From assembly GCA_023396045.1 (NCBI GenBank), contig JAEWXD010000025.1, forward strand, positions 1-6,596: DNA of 6,596 bases, read 5' to 3'. A program made the translations under genes and the position numbers. The notes beneath the pieces are model-generated. The model made no database searches, had not been told where the DNA came from, and saw only the letters and a list, made by a program, of their open reading frames with translations. Positions 1 through 6,463 of the stretch are shown here, in pieces (positions within the stretch are counted from its first letter, which is position 1; each line of letters begins with the position of its first letter). Source of the DNA: Bacillota bacterium (lineage in GTDB: Bacteria > Bacillota > Clostridia > Christensenellales > Aristaeellaceae).

Positions 1-386
1 GTTACACTGCCGTTGGATTCCGGTGTTACGCTTGGTTTGCCCGGAGGGGTTTGATCCGGATTATTAACTACAGTTGCAGTTTGCGGTTGAGATTGGTTGC
101 CGGTTTTGTCTTCAGATTTTGCACTGATGGTGCTGCCATCTTGTACTTTATCTGCAGGAATAGTTACTATACCTGTGTTTTCGTCTACAGTTACATCACT
201 GCCTGCCGGTACTGTCCATTTATTATCGTCGCCCTTGGTTGCAGTTACTTCTTTTGGTGTACCGTTTTCATCAACATAGTTGATGATCACTTTCTTCAAG
301 TCCCCATCGGTATCTGTTGGTGGTGTAATGGTTACACTGCCGTTTGCCTCTGGGGTTACACTTGGTTTGCCCGGAGGGGTTTGGTC
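1..386 (-). repeat. 110-residue (330 bp) Ig-like tandem repeats, second copy cut by window edge
   Basis: One complete unit (57-386, residues 869-978) runs from 'DQTPPGKPSVTPEANGSV' through 'ITPPTDTDGD', 'WTVPAGSDVTVDENTG', 'VTIPADKVQDGS' and 'DKTGNQS'. A second unit begins at 56 and is cut at position 1. The period is exactly 330 bp: bases 1-56 match 331-386 at 49 of 56 positions. The pattern is that of bacterial Ig-like stalk domains of Gram-positive surface proteins. The number of copies is unknown because the array runs out of the window. Confidence 0.88.
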
Positions 387-2990
387 CCCTGCTGTATATG
401 TTGCTACAAACTCTTTATTTTCAATTGCTGTAGTAGTAGTTGGTACAGAGGGATTCCATGCAATAAATTGCTTGCTATTATCGTTGTTAACAGCACTTGT
501 CGGAATTACCGGTGCAAGTACAGGATCATCCCATTCGGTGCCTTGCAACACATCAATTACTACATAACGTTCGGTTGTATGAACAATTGTACCATCGACA
601 GTTGCGTCAAACTTAATGCGAACATAGCCATCCGGCACTTGTGTATTCGGATCATAGCTAACTAAAACAGTTGGCTGATCCTTATAGCTTGCAATATATG
701 TGCTACCTGTTACAGTGCCATTTTGAGGAACGGCAGGTGCCCATGCTTCAAATTTCTTTCCATTATCTTTATAGTCTGCTTTGGCAGGAACGGCAGCTGT
801 TAATTCTGCATTATCCCATGTTGTGCCCTGCAATACATCAATTACTTTATGTTGTTTGCCCGCAATGTTGCCATCTGCAGTTGCGTCAAAAATAACGCGT
901 ACATAGCCGTTTGGTACAGGTGTATTAGGGTCGGTAGATACAATAACGGTTTCTTGCGCTTTATAAGTTGCTGTAAAGGTATCGGTAGTTACATTGCCAG
1001 TATTTGGCACGGTTTTGTTCCATTTATCAAATACTTTGCTTGCATCTTTGTATGTTGCATTGGCAGGAATGGCAGCTGTTAATTGTGGATTATTCCATTC
1101 TGTACCTTGCAAAACATCAATTACTTTATGTTGTTTACCTGCAATGTTGCCATCTGCAGTTGCGTCAAAAATAACGCGTACGTAGCCGTTTGGTACAGGT
1201 GTACCGGGATTATCGGAAACAATGATAGCCGGCTGAATATTATACGTTGCAACCAAGGTTTCGCTGTCAGAAATATTGCCAGCTTTATCTGTTACTTTTG
1301 CATATACTTTTAATACATCACTTGCGCTTGCACCAGCCACATATGCTGCAACATCTGTTACCACTTGATCAGCAGTATTTTTATAAATAACCTGTAATCT
1401 GTTTTCTTGGTGCATTTCTACATCAGTAGAATGGTTGTCATTTGTTTTAATTGCCGCTTGTGCGCCATTGGTTAAAGTAGCAACATTATTGGTAGACAAA
1501 GCATTCTGCTCTACAAGATTATATAAAGCCGTTTGTGATTCTGCTTGTTTAACAGTAGGTTTGGTTACATCCACACCTACAAAATATACATTTACAACAT
1601 TATCTGTTGTGTTTATTTTACTACTGTGAAGAATATTAGGTTCATTTACATAACTTGGGTCGTCTAAATCCAAACCTATTGAAGCGTTGGACACTACCAA
1701 GCGCCTAAAATCTGTATATTTATCTAATACATCTTTTCTGTCTATTACAATGGGAACAAGTGTTTTATTTGTTTCGGTAGAGTTATTGTGTTGTGTGGGA
1801 TCAATGGTAAGCTTACCACCGGGAGCTAAGTTTTTAAATTTGGCACTGTCTCTCACACCGTCTGCACCTGCGGAAGTACCGCTTGTATTTACTGCAACAC
1901 CACCGTTTAAGGAATTATCTACCAAGTCTAAAACATCGGTTAATTCTTTATTATAATAGTACACATTGGCAGATGATGAGAATGAATTTTGCCCACTTTC
2001 TGCTTTTACTTTATCTCCCCCCTGCAATGCCGGCCTATAAATTGGTGGCTCAACACGGTTTTTTAATGTTTCATTTACCAATGAAGCGTTAAATAATTCT
2101 AAAGCTGCATTAGGATTAATTCCACTTGGATGATCGCCAATAGAGTACAGGTACACGAAGGCATTGTCGTTGCCGGATGCTTGTACAAAACCGGGGTCGT
2201 TTGCATGTAGTTTACCGGAAGCACTTACATCATAATCGCTTCTGATATTGGTACGTTTGTATTTGCCCGGAGTAACAAAACCGGTGGCTTTATGAATTTT
2301 ATATCTCCTTGTACCGCTAGCAGCTATAACATAAGCCTGTTTATCATATTCGCCTTCTTTCATATATGTTCTAAAACTTACATGATACTCCGCATAGCGA
2401 GCATTACCCAATCCGGTTACGATAGACATTAAACCGCTTGCATTGGCCTTGATATTATTTAACGCTGCTGTATTTCTGCCGGCATCTGCTCCGGCAACAT
2501 ATTTATCAAAGTCATTGTTAAAGCCGGCGCTGCCTACAGTATGGTACCAGCCACCACTGCCATAAGCACCAAATTCTTCCGGGGTAGCATAATATTCTCT
2601 ACCATCGTTAGGATATTTATTAATGCTTCCACCCGGCCAATTGTAGACATATGAAATTCTTTCCGGCTGTTTTACAACATTTGGAAGTACAATGATATGG
2701 TTTGTTTGATTGGCACCTTCATACAGCTTACCATTTACGTTTAAGCTAACCAACCAATCAATATAATAGCCTTTTTCATCTCTTTTAAGAGGCGATTTGC
2801 TAACTGCCATATTATCATTGATAACATTATCCGGATAATAATATGCTGAGTTTGTGCCAAGTAAATTTGGCGGCGCATCTACTGCCAAGGCAGTTTGTAA
2901 AGGCAAGCTACCTATTACAGAAATCGCCATAACAAGGGCACATAGCCATGCTATAAACCTCTTTTGGGTTGTTTCTTTTATTGTATTCAT
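1..2990 (-). CDS. Large secreted repeat-containing surface protein (adhesin-like), C-terminus beyond window
   Basis: The minus-strand frame starting at the ATG at 2990 is open without a stop to the window edge, giving 996 codons and no end. Visible layout: signal peptide at residues 1-36; a region at about 37-476 that I do not recognise, rich in Tyr, Asn and Gly; an Ig-like segment at about 477-586 ending in the typical 'DKAGNIS'; three tandem units of about 93 residues at 587-868 carrying 'GYVRVIFDATADG' and 'VIDVLQGT'; then an Ig-like 110-residue unit at 869-978 beginning 'DQTPPGKPSVTPE', with the next copy starting at 979. I saw no Cys codon after the signal peptide, as is common in Gram-positive wall proteins. 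Any anchor (LPXTG motif or S-layer homology domains) would lie off-window and cannot be judged. The gene has its own promoter and a GGGAG ribosome binding site 12 nt before the ATG. Adhesion or cell-wall display is inferred from architecture only; no catalytic motif was recognised. Confidence 0.88.
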   Translation of the reverse strand, partial: MNTIKETTQKRFIAWLCALVMAISVIGSLPLQTALAVDAPPNLLGTNSAYYYPDNVINDNMAVSKSPLKRDEKGYYIDWLVSLNVNGKLYEGANQTNHIIVLPNVVKQPERISYVYNWPGGSINKYPNDGREYYATPEEFGAYGSGGWYHTVGSAGFNNDFDKYVAGADAGRNTAALNNIKANASGLMSIVTGLGNARYAEYHVSFRTYMKEGEYDKQAYVIAASGTRRYKIHKATGFVTPGKYKRTNIRSDYDVSASGKLHANDPGFVQASGNDNAFVYLYSIGDHPSGINPNAALELFNASLVNETLKNRVEPPIYRPALQGGDKVKAESGQNSFSSSANVYYYNKELTDVLDLVDNSLNGGVAVNTSGTSAGADGVRDSAKFKNLAPGGKLTIDPTQHNNSTETNKTLVPIVIDRKDVLDKYTDFRRLVVSNASIGLDLDDPSYVNEPNILHSSKINTTDNVVNVYFVGVDVTKPTVKQAESQTALYNLVEQNALSTNNVATLTNGAQAAIKTNDNHSTDVEMHQENRLQVIYKNTADQVVTDVAAYVAGASASDVLKVYAKVTDKAGNISDSETLVATYNIQPAIIVSDNPGTPVPNGYVRVIFDATADGNIAGKQHKVIDVLQGTEWNNPQLTAAIPANATYKDASKVFDKWNKTVPNTGNVTTDTFTATYKAQETVIVSTDPNTPVPNGYVRVIFDATADGNIAGKQHKVIDVLQGTTWDNAELTAAVPAKADYKDNGKKFEAWAPAVPQNGTVTGSTYIASYKDQPTVLVSYDPNTQVPDGYVRIKFDATVDGTIVHTTERYVVIDVLQGTEWDDPVLAPVIPTSAVNNDNSKQFIAWNPSVPTTTTAIENKEFVATYTAGDQTPPGKPSVTPEANGSVTITPPTDTDGDLKKVIINYVDENGTPKEVTATKGDDNKWTVPAGSDVTVDENTGIVTIPADKVQDGSTISAKSEDKTGNQSQPQTATVVNNPDQTPPGKPSVTPESNGSV
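387..1232 (-). repeat. Three tandem repeats of about 93 residues (279 bp) in the surface protein
   Basis: Units cover residues 587-679 (954-1232), 680-772 (675-953) and 773-868 (387-674). The first two are exactly 279 bp, and the third is about 3 codons longer. Each unit begins 'VS.(D)P.T.VP.GYVR', continues with 'FDAT.DG' and 'VIDVLQGT.W', and ends with an aromatic 'F..W...VP' segment and 'F.A.Y'. The order (VxFD, then a hydrophobic-Trp segment, then a closing aromatic strand) recalls the small beta-grasp repeats of the Listeria/Bacteroides (Flg_new-like) class. That family link is an inference from pattern, not a search result. Confidence 0.9.
2883..2990 (-). other. Sec signal peptide of the surface protein
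   Basis: Residues 1-36 have a charged n-region (KETTQKR), a hydrophobic core (residues 12-29, 'FIAWLCALVMAISVIGSL') and an A-x-A type signal peptidase I site, 'TALA' followed by 'VDAPP', so cleavage is predicted after Ala36. The single Cys17 lies inside the hydrophobic core and is not in a lipobox, so this is not a lipoprotein signal. Confidence 0.88.
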
Positions 2991-3002
2991 TCTACAGTCT
3001 TG

Positions 3003-3007
3003 CTCCC
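3003..3007 (-). promoter_or_regulatory. Ribosome binding site of the surface protein gene
   Basis: GGGAG lies 12 nt before the ATG at 2990, a longer gap than usual. No in-frame ATG, GTG or TTG lies closer to it, and the signal peptide begins directly after this ATG, so the start is kept. Confidence 0.65.
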
Positions 3008-3046
3008 TATAAAAATCATTAAATATCGCATAATATTTATTATATA

Positions 3047-3075
3047 ATAATATCAAATTTATCTTTTTTTGACAA
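3047..3075 (-). promoter_or_regulatory. Promoter of the surface protein gene
   Basis: On the minus strand, TTGTCA (3070-3075, five of six matches to TTGACA) is followed by a 17-bp spacer and TATTAT (3047-3052). The spacer ends TGA, giving an extended -10 (TGnTATTAT). Predicted transcription starts near 3040, leaving a leader of about 50 nt. This is a good sigma-A type match, but the surroundings are very AT-rich, so it is not proof. Confidence 0.65.
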
Positions 3076-3121
3076 TATAATTTGCGTATTTTTTAAACAA
3101 ATTACTACATTTAGTGTTGTT

Positions 3122-3138
3122 ACGCTATATAATAGCGT
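3122..3138. repeat. Perfect inverted repeat upstream of the surface gene promoter
   Basis: ACGCTATataATAGCGT has two perfect 7-bp arms around a 3-bp centre. It lies 46 bp upstream of the -35 of the surface protein gene, centred about 90 bp before the predicted start. It is the only GC-containing dyad in this AT-rich stretch apart from the terminator. It has no U-tract on either side, so an operator for a dimeric regulator is a more natural reading than a terminator. Function is inferred. Confidence 0.45.
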
Positions 3139-3235
3139 GTACAAAATTTAAGAGGAAACTAACGAGTAAAATTTATTTTTAAAAATTACAAAATAATATT
3201 TTTGATAAATTTTATTAGAAGTCGCTTATTATACT

Positions 3236-3270
3236 AAAAAGGCGTTTTCTCGCAAACGAAAAAACACCTT
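3236..3270 (-). terminator. Rho-independent terminator after the flavoprotein gene
   Basis: In minus-strand RNA, arms AAGGUGUUUUUUCG (3257-3270) and CGAGAAAACGCCUU (3239-3252) pair fully over 14 bp around a UUUG loop, followed by UUU. Two of the pairs are G-U and become C-A mismatches on the other strand, so the hairpin favours minus-strand transcripts. It begins 46 nt after the flavoprotein stop. Confidence 0.85.
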
Positions 3271-3316
3271 GTAAAAAATATGGTTCAGCAGCTCTGTTTC
3301 ATGTATGCAGATAATA

Positions 3317-3988
3317 CTATTCTTCATACCCCACAAAAACATCGTCTATAAAACGGCTTGAATCTATGCCCTGCTTGGTATAAGCTTCACGCACGGCGTT
3401 TACCACAAAGGGAGAGCCTGAAATATAGTAGTAGGCATTGTTGCCGTAAATTTGTGCAAAGTTTTGCAAGGTTTGCATGGTTTCATCTATTTCAACGGTG
3501 CGAATAAACTCAATATTGCTATGGGCATTGCAAAGTTCCTGCAATTCTTGCTCAAAAATATAATTGTCATAGGATGCATATACAATTTTCAGTGCTTGTG
3601 CCACTGTGCCGGCAAGGCTTTTTATCAAGCTGCGAATGGGAGTAATGCCAATACCGCTGGCATAGAGCACACAAGGGCTTTGATCTCTTGCAGTAAAATG
3701 CCCCATAGGTTTACCAATATCTATGGTTGCACCTATTGGCAAGGCAAACAAAGCTTGTTTGTAGGCACTGGTTTTACCGGGAACGGCCTTGGTAGCAATA
3801 CACAAGGTATCTTCACTCGGGGTAGAAGCAATGGAAAAAATTCTGAAGTTTTTATCATTCTCTACTTCTGTAAGCAAAGAAAATTTTGCAAATTGACCTG
3901 CTTGGTAGGTGTAACCCTCCGGTTTTTGTAAAGTAAGTATATGATAATAATCGCCCACCTGTTCGTGTTTTAGAATTGTTGTATTCAT
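3317..3988 (-). CDS. Ferredoxin-reductase-like FAD/NAD(P) oxidoreductase, stand-alone
   Basis: A 223-residue cytosolic flavoprotein of the ferredoxin-NADP+ reductase superfamily, which moves hydride electrons between NAD(P)H and a one-electron carrier through FAD. The N-terminal FAD beta-barrel (about 1-100) has the flavin motif R49-I-F-S52 and the pyrophosphate-side GKTS (81-84). The C-terminal nucleotide domain has 'SGIGITP' (111-117, first Gly of the usual GGIGITP replaced by Ser) and 'SGSP' (190-193). It ends 'DDVFVGYEE', with no [2Fe-2S] Cys cluster before or after. The ATG at 3988 is chosen because GAAGGG lies 9 nt upstream; the longer in-frame ATG at 4031-4033 overlaps the promoter -10. 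The gene is transcribed alone, between two terminators, so the neighbours do not reveal its partner. The superfamily is secure; the exact substrate is unknown. Confidence 0.9.
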   Translation of the reverse strand: MNTTILKHEQVGDYYHILTLQKPEGYTYQAGQFAKFSLLTEVENDKNFRIFSIASTPSEDTLCIATKAVPGKTSAYKQALFALPIGATIDIGKPMGHFTARDQSPCVLYASGIGITPIRSLIKSLAGTVAQALKIVYASYDNYIFEQELQELCNAHSNIEFIRTVEIDETMQTLQNFAQIYGNNAYYYISGSPFVVNAVREAYTKQGIDSSRFIDDVFVGYEE

Positions 3989-4031
3989 AATATAAATCCC
4001 TTCTCTATATTGTTTACATTTATATAGTACC

Positions 4032-4040
4032 ATTATAGCA
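4032..4040 (-). promoter_or_regulatory. Extended -10 promoter of the flavoprotein gene
   Basis: The minus strand reads TGCTATAAT, a perfect TATAAT (4032-4037) preceded by TG one base away. No good -35 is seen 16-18 bp upstream (TAGCAT at 17), which fits an extended -10 promoter. The predicted start is near 4025, giving a leader of about 37 nt with the GAAGGG ribosome binding site at 3998-4003. Confidence 0.65.
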
Positions 4041-4061
4041 AAGAATATTTTTGTATGCTAT

Positions 4062-4089
4062 AAAAAATACCACATTGCTGTGGTATTTT
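4062..4089 (-). terminator. Rho-independent terminator of the tdh-kbl operon
   Basis: In minus-strand RNA, AAAAUACCACA (4079-4089) pairs perfectly over 11 bp with UGUGGUAUUUU (4064-4074) around a GCAA tetraloop of the stable GNRA type. The last U's of the stem run into two more, giving six in a row. It starts 11 nt after the kbl stop codon and sits just before the flavoprotein promoter. Confidence 0.85.
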
Positions 4090-4100
4090 AAGCTTTGTAA

Positions 4101-5282
4101 TTATAGCCCCATTTCTTCTTTTACTTCACAGAAGCAACGGATGGCAAAGTCTAAGTTTTCTTTGGTGTGGCCGGCAGAAATTTGTGTGCGAATTCTTGCC
4201 TTGCCCTTTGGTACTACCGGGTAGCTAAAACCAATTACATATACGCCTTTTTTGAGCATTCTATCTGCAAACTCTGCTGCTACTTTGGCATCATAGAGCA
4301 TTACAGGTACGATGGGGTGTGTGCTTTGCGGAATATCAAAACCCTTGGTTGCCATTTGTTCTCTAAAATACTTGGTGTTGGCATGTACTTTATCTCTTAG
4401 AGCTGTGCTTTCTTCCAAAAGATCAATAACCTTAATGGTAGCTGCACAGATAGCCGGAGCCAACGTGTTGCTGAACAAATAAGGGCGAGAGCGTTGGCGC
4501 AAAAGGTCTACAATTTTTTTGCTGGCTGCTGTGAAACCGCCGCTTGCGCCACCCATGGCTTTGCCAAAGGTACTAGTAATAATATCTACCCTGCCCATAA
4601 CACCACAAGCTTCCGCTGTGCCACGGCCATGTTCGCCCATGAAACCGGAGGCATGGCTATCGTCTACCATAACAAGAGCGTCGTATTTTTCTGCCAAGTC
4701 GCAAATGGCTTGAAGGTTGGCAATGTAGCCATCCATAGAGAATACGCCGTCTGTTGCGATGAGCTTAATGCGGCAATCCTTGGCTGCTTCCAATTGTTTT
4801 TGCAAATCTTCCATATTATTGTTTAAATAGCGGAAGCGTTGGGCTTTGCAAAGACGCACACCATCAATAATAGAGGCATGGTTCAATTCATCAGAAATAA
4901 TGGCATCTTCCGGGCCGAGCAAGGTTTCAAACAAACCGCCGTTGGCATCAAAGCAGGAAGTGTATAAAATTGCGTCCTCCATGCCTACAAATTTGGCAAT
5001 TCTTGCTTCCAATTCTTTATGGATACTTTGGGTACCGCAAATAAAACGTACAGAGGAAAGACCGAAACCGAATTGATCATATATAGCCTTTGCGGCAGCA
5101 ATCACTTCTTTATTATTGGCTAAACCAAGGTAATTGTTTGCGCACATGTTGAGCACGGATTTTACTTCGGTGGTATCAATCAAAGCGCGTTGTTCTGTGG
5201 TGATAATACGTTCATTTTTATAGGTACCAGCTTCACGAATTTCAGCCAAGGTGTTTTCAAAATATTGATATGCAGATTTCAT
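4101..5282 (-). CDS. kbl: Glycine C-acetyltransferase (2-amino-3-ketobutyrate CoA ligase)
   Basis: A PLP-dependent enzyme of the alpha-oxoamine synthase family. It cleaves 2-amino-3-ketobutyrate with CoA to glycine and acetyl-CoA, the second step of threonine degradation, in the cytosol as a homodimer in known members. The product is 393 residues, close to the 398 of the E. coli enzyme, and is similar along its whole length. Visible landmarks: 'NNYLGLAN' (49-56), 'SCFDANGG' (109-116), His135 in 'LNHASIIDG' (ring stacking), 'DDSH' (207-210, Asp and His contacting PLP), the Schiff-base Lys241 in 'TSTFGKAMGGASGG', and Arg365 in 'KARIRTQ' (carboxylate binding). The ATG at 5282 is chosen over an in-frame GTG at 5294 because the GTG overlaps the only ribosome binding site, GGAG. 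The gene follows tdh after one base, so the two are co-transcribed and probably translationally coupled. Confidence 0.97.
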   Translation of the reverse strand: MKSAYQYFENTLAEIREAGTYKNERIITTEQRALIDTTEVKSVLNMCANNYLGLANNKEVIAAAKAIYDQFGFGLSSVRFICGTQSIHKELEARIAKFVGMEDAILYTSCFDANGGLFETLLGPEDAIISDELNHASIIDGVRLCKAQRFRYLNNNMEDLQKQLEAAKDCRIKLIATDGVFSMDGYIANLQAICDLAEKYDALVMVDDSHASGFMGEHGRGTAEACGVMGRVDIITSTFGKAMGGASGGFTAASKKIVDLLRQRSRPYLFSNTLAPAICAATIKVIDLLEESTALRDKVHANTKYFREQMATKGFDIPQSTHPIVPVMLYDAKVAAEFADRMLKKGVYVIGFSYPVVPKGKARIRTQISAGHTKENLDFAIRCFCEVKEEMGL

Positions 5283-5283
5283 A

Positions 5284-6324
5284 CTAAAATTCACTCCAGT
5301 TTAAGATAATTTTACCGCTGTTACCGGTGTTCATAATTTCAAAGGCTTTTTCATAATCTTTATAATCAAACCTATGGGTAATAATGGGGCGCATGTCTAA
5401 ACCACCTTGCACCATAGCGGTCATTTTATACCACGTTTCAAACATTCTACGGCCGTAAATACCCATAATGGTTAAGCCTTTGAAGGTGATTTCGTTCCAA
5501 TCTACATCGGCACCTTTGCCAAAAATACCCAATTGGGCAATTTTGCCACCGTTGCGCATGAGGGATAGCATTTGTTTGAGAGCTACGGCATTGCCACTCA
5601 TTTCTAAGCCAATATCAAAGCCTTCGATAATTTTGTTGGCTTTCATAGCGTCTTCCAAACTTTCTTTGGCAACGTTGATAACCATATCAATACCCATTTT
5701 ACGAGCAAGGTCTAAACGATATTCGTTTACATCAGTAATGGCTACGCGTCTTGCACCATTCTTTTTACAGATAGCTGCTGCCATAATACCAATAGGGCCT
5801 GCACCTGTTACAAGCACATCTTCACCAACGCAATCAAAAGCAAGAGCTGTATGGGTTGCATTGCCAAAAGCATCAAAAAAGCTAACAACATCCGTATCCA
5901 AGCTTTCATCAATAGGGATTACATTGCTGGCAGGTATGCAAAGATATTCTGCAAATGCACCATCACGGTTTACACCTACACCTTTGGTATGCTTGCACCA
6001 GTGCATATTACCGGAACGGCAGTTTCTGCAGTTCCAACAAACAATATGCCCTTCACCACTCACCACTTGACCAACATGGTAATCTTTTACATTTTTACCC
6101 ACTTCTGCAATCACGCCAATGTATTCATGGCCAATAACCTGTGGGGTTTTAATGGTTTTTTGGCTCCATTCATCCCAGTTATAGATATGTAGGTCTGTGC
6201 CACAAATGGCAGTTTTGCATATACGAATCAACACCTCATTGTCATTGGGGGTTGGTTTTGGAACTTGTACCAGTTCAAGGCCTTTGCCCGGTTTCATTTT
6301 TGCAAGCGCATTCATCATTACCAT
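5284..6324 (-). CDS. tdh: L-threonine 3-dehydrogenase (zinc-dependent, NAD+)
   Basis: A medium-chain zinc alcohol dehydrogenase that oxidises L-threonine to 2-amino-3-ketobutyrate with NAD+, supplying Kbl next door. It has 346 residues against 341 in E. coli, with very close similarity throughout. The N-terminal catalytic domain has Cys41 in 'AICGTDLHIYNWDEWSQKT' and 'GHEY' (His66, Glu67) for the catalytic zinc, His93 in 'GEGHI', and a structural zinc site at Cys96, Cys99, Cys102 and Cys110. The Rossmann NAD domain has 'GAGPIG' at 174-179, followed by 'ITDVNEYRLDLARKMGI'. 'MFETWYKM' and 'PIITHRF' near the C-terminus are typical of Tdh. The ATG at 6324 is taken as the start because AGGAGG ends 12 nt upstream; ATGs at 6318 and 6315 are further away and less likely. 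It is the first gene of the tdh-kbl operon. Confidence 0.97.
   Translation of the reverse strand: MVMMNALAKMKPGKGLELVQVPKPTPNDNEVLIRICKTAICGTDLHIYNWDEWSQKTIKTPQVIGHEYIGVIAEVGKNVKDYHVGQVVSGEGHIVCWNCRNCRSGNMHWCKHTKGVGVNRDGAFAEYLCIPASNVIPIDESLDTDVVSFFDAFGNATHTALAFDCVGEDVLVTGAGPIGIMAAAICKKNGARRVAITDVNEYRLDLARKMGIDMVINVAKESLEDAMKANKIIEGFDIGLEMSGNAVALKQMLSLMRNGGKIAQLGIFGKGADVDWNEITFKGLTIMGIYGRRMFETWYKMTAMVQGGLDMRPIITHRFDYKDYEKAFEIMNTGNSGKIILNWSEF
5294..5297 (-). promoter_or_regulatory. Ribosome binding site of kbl, inside the end of tdh
   Basis: GGAG lies within the last codons of tdh (Trp-Ser-Glu-Phe-stop), 11 nt before the kbl ATG at 5282. Its last G is also the first base of the alternative GTG codon, which rules that codon out as the start. 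The tdh stop TAG and the kbl start read TAGTATG. Confidence 0.75.
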
Positions 6325-6365
6325 AAAGAAATAAATCCTCCTATTTGCTTGTAATCTTTGTTATT

Positions 6366-6394
6366 ATAATAGCACAGTACAAATAAATAGTAAA
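6366..6394 (-). promoter_or_regulatory. Promoter of the tdh-kbl operon
   Basis: The minus strand reads TTTACT (6389-6394, four of six matches), a 17-bp spacer ending TGC, then TATTAT (6366-6371), giving an extended -10. An overlapping TATAAT three bases further on is an alternative. The predicted start is near 6358, with a leader of about 34 nt containing AGGAGG (6337-6342). I saw no riboswitch or attenuator in so short a leader. Confidence 0.6.
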
Positions 6395-6398
6395 CTAC

Positions 6399-6440
6399 AA
6401 AAAATAGCCTAATAAAGCACTTTGCAAGGCTTTATCAGGC
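6399..6440 (-). terminator. Rho-independent terminator of the upstream HAD-like gene
   Basis: In minus-strand RNA, GCCUGAUAAAGC (6429-6440) pairs with GCUUUAUUAGGC (6407-6418) over 12 bp, including one G-U pair, around a 10-nt loop. This is followed by UA and six U's (6399-6404). It begins 23 nt after the stop codon of the upstream gene, and its U-tract ends only 4 bp before the -35 of tdh, so the two units are tightly packed but separate. Confidence 0.85.
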
Positions 6441-6463
6441 ATAAAAATGTATAAATATAATGT

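Larger units (their letters stand above)
2991..3316. other. Intergenic region between the flavoprotein gene and the surface protein gene
   Basis: This 326-bp stretch holds, from right to left on the minus strand, the flavoprotein terminator (3236-3270), an AT-rich segment with nothing recognisable (about 3139-3235), the inverted repeat (3122-3138), a second featureless AT-rich stretch, the surface gene promoter (3047-3075) and its leader. I saw no convincing small ORF with a ribosome binding site on either strand. Confidence 0.6.

Noticed and set aside
51..2092. Several plus-strand ORFs of 60-200 codons in the left third
   Set aside because: They mirror the repeats of the surface protein, whose minus-strand frame is open for 996 codons with a signal peptide and promoter.
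3037..3050. 14-bp AT-only palindrome TTATTATATAATAA at the predicted surface gene start site
   Set aside because: It contains only A and T in a very AT-rich stretch and overlaps the -10 box, so it can easily arise by chance.
3452..3931. Plus-strand ORF of 159 codons opposite the flavoprotein gene
   Set aside because: It is antisense to a gene with clear FAD and NAD motifs; the translation has no family features.
3988..4033. Longer flavoprotein start at 4033
   Set aside because: The codon overlaps the perfect TATAAT -10 of the gene's own promoter, and the extra 15 residues match nothing in the family; the ATG at 3988 has a good ribosome binding site.
5282..5294. GTG start for kbl at 5294, four residues longer
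   Set aside because: The GTG overlaps the GGAG ribosome binding site and no other site lies upstream; the ATG at 5282 has suitable spacing.
5468..6070. Plus-strand ORF of 200 codons opposite tdh
   Set aside because: It lies wholly antisense to a clearly recognised gene, has no recognisable domain or ribosome binding site, and has the low-complexity composition of a shadow frame.
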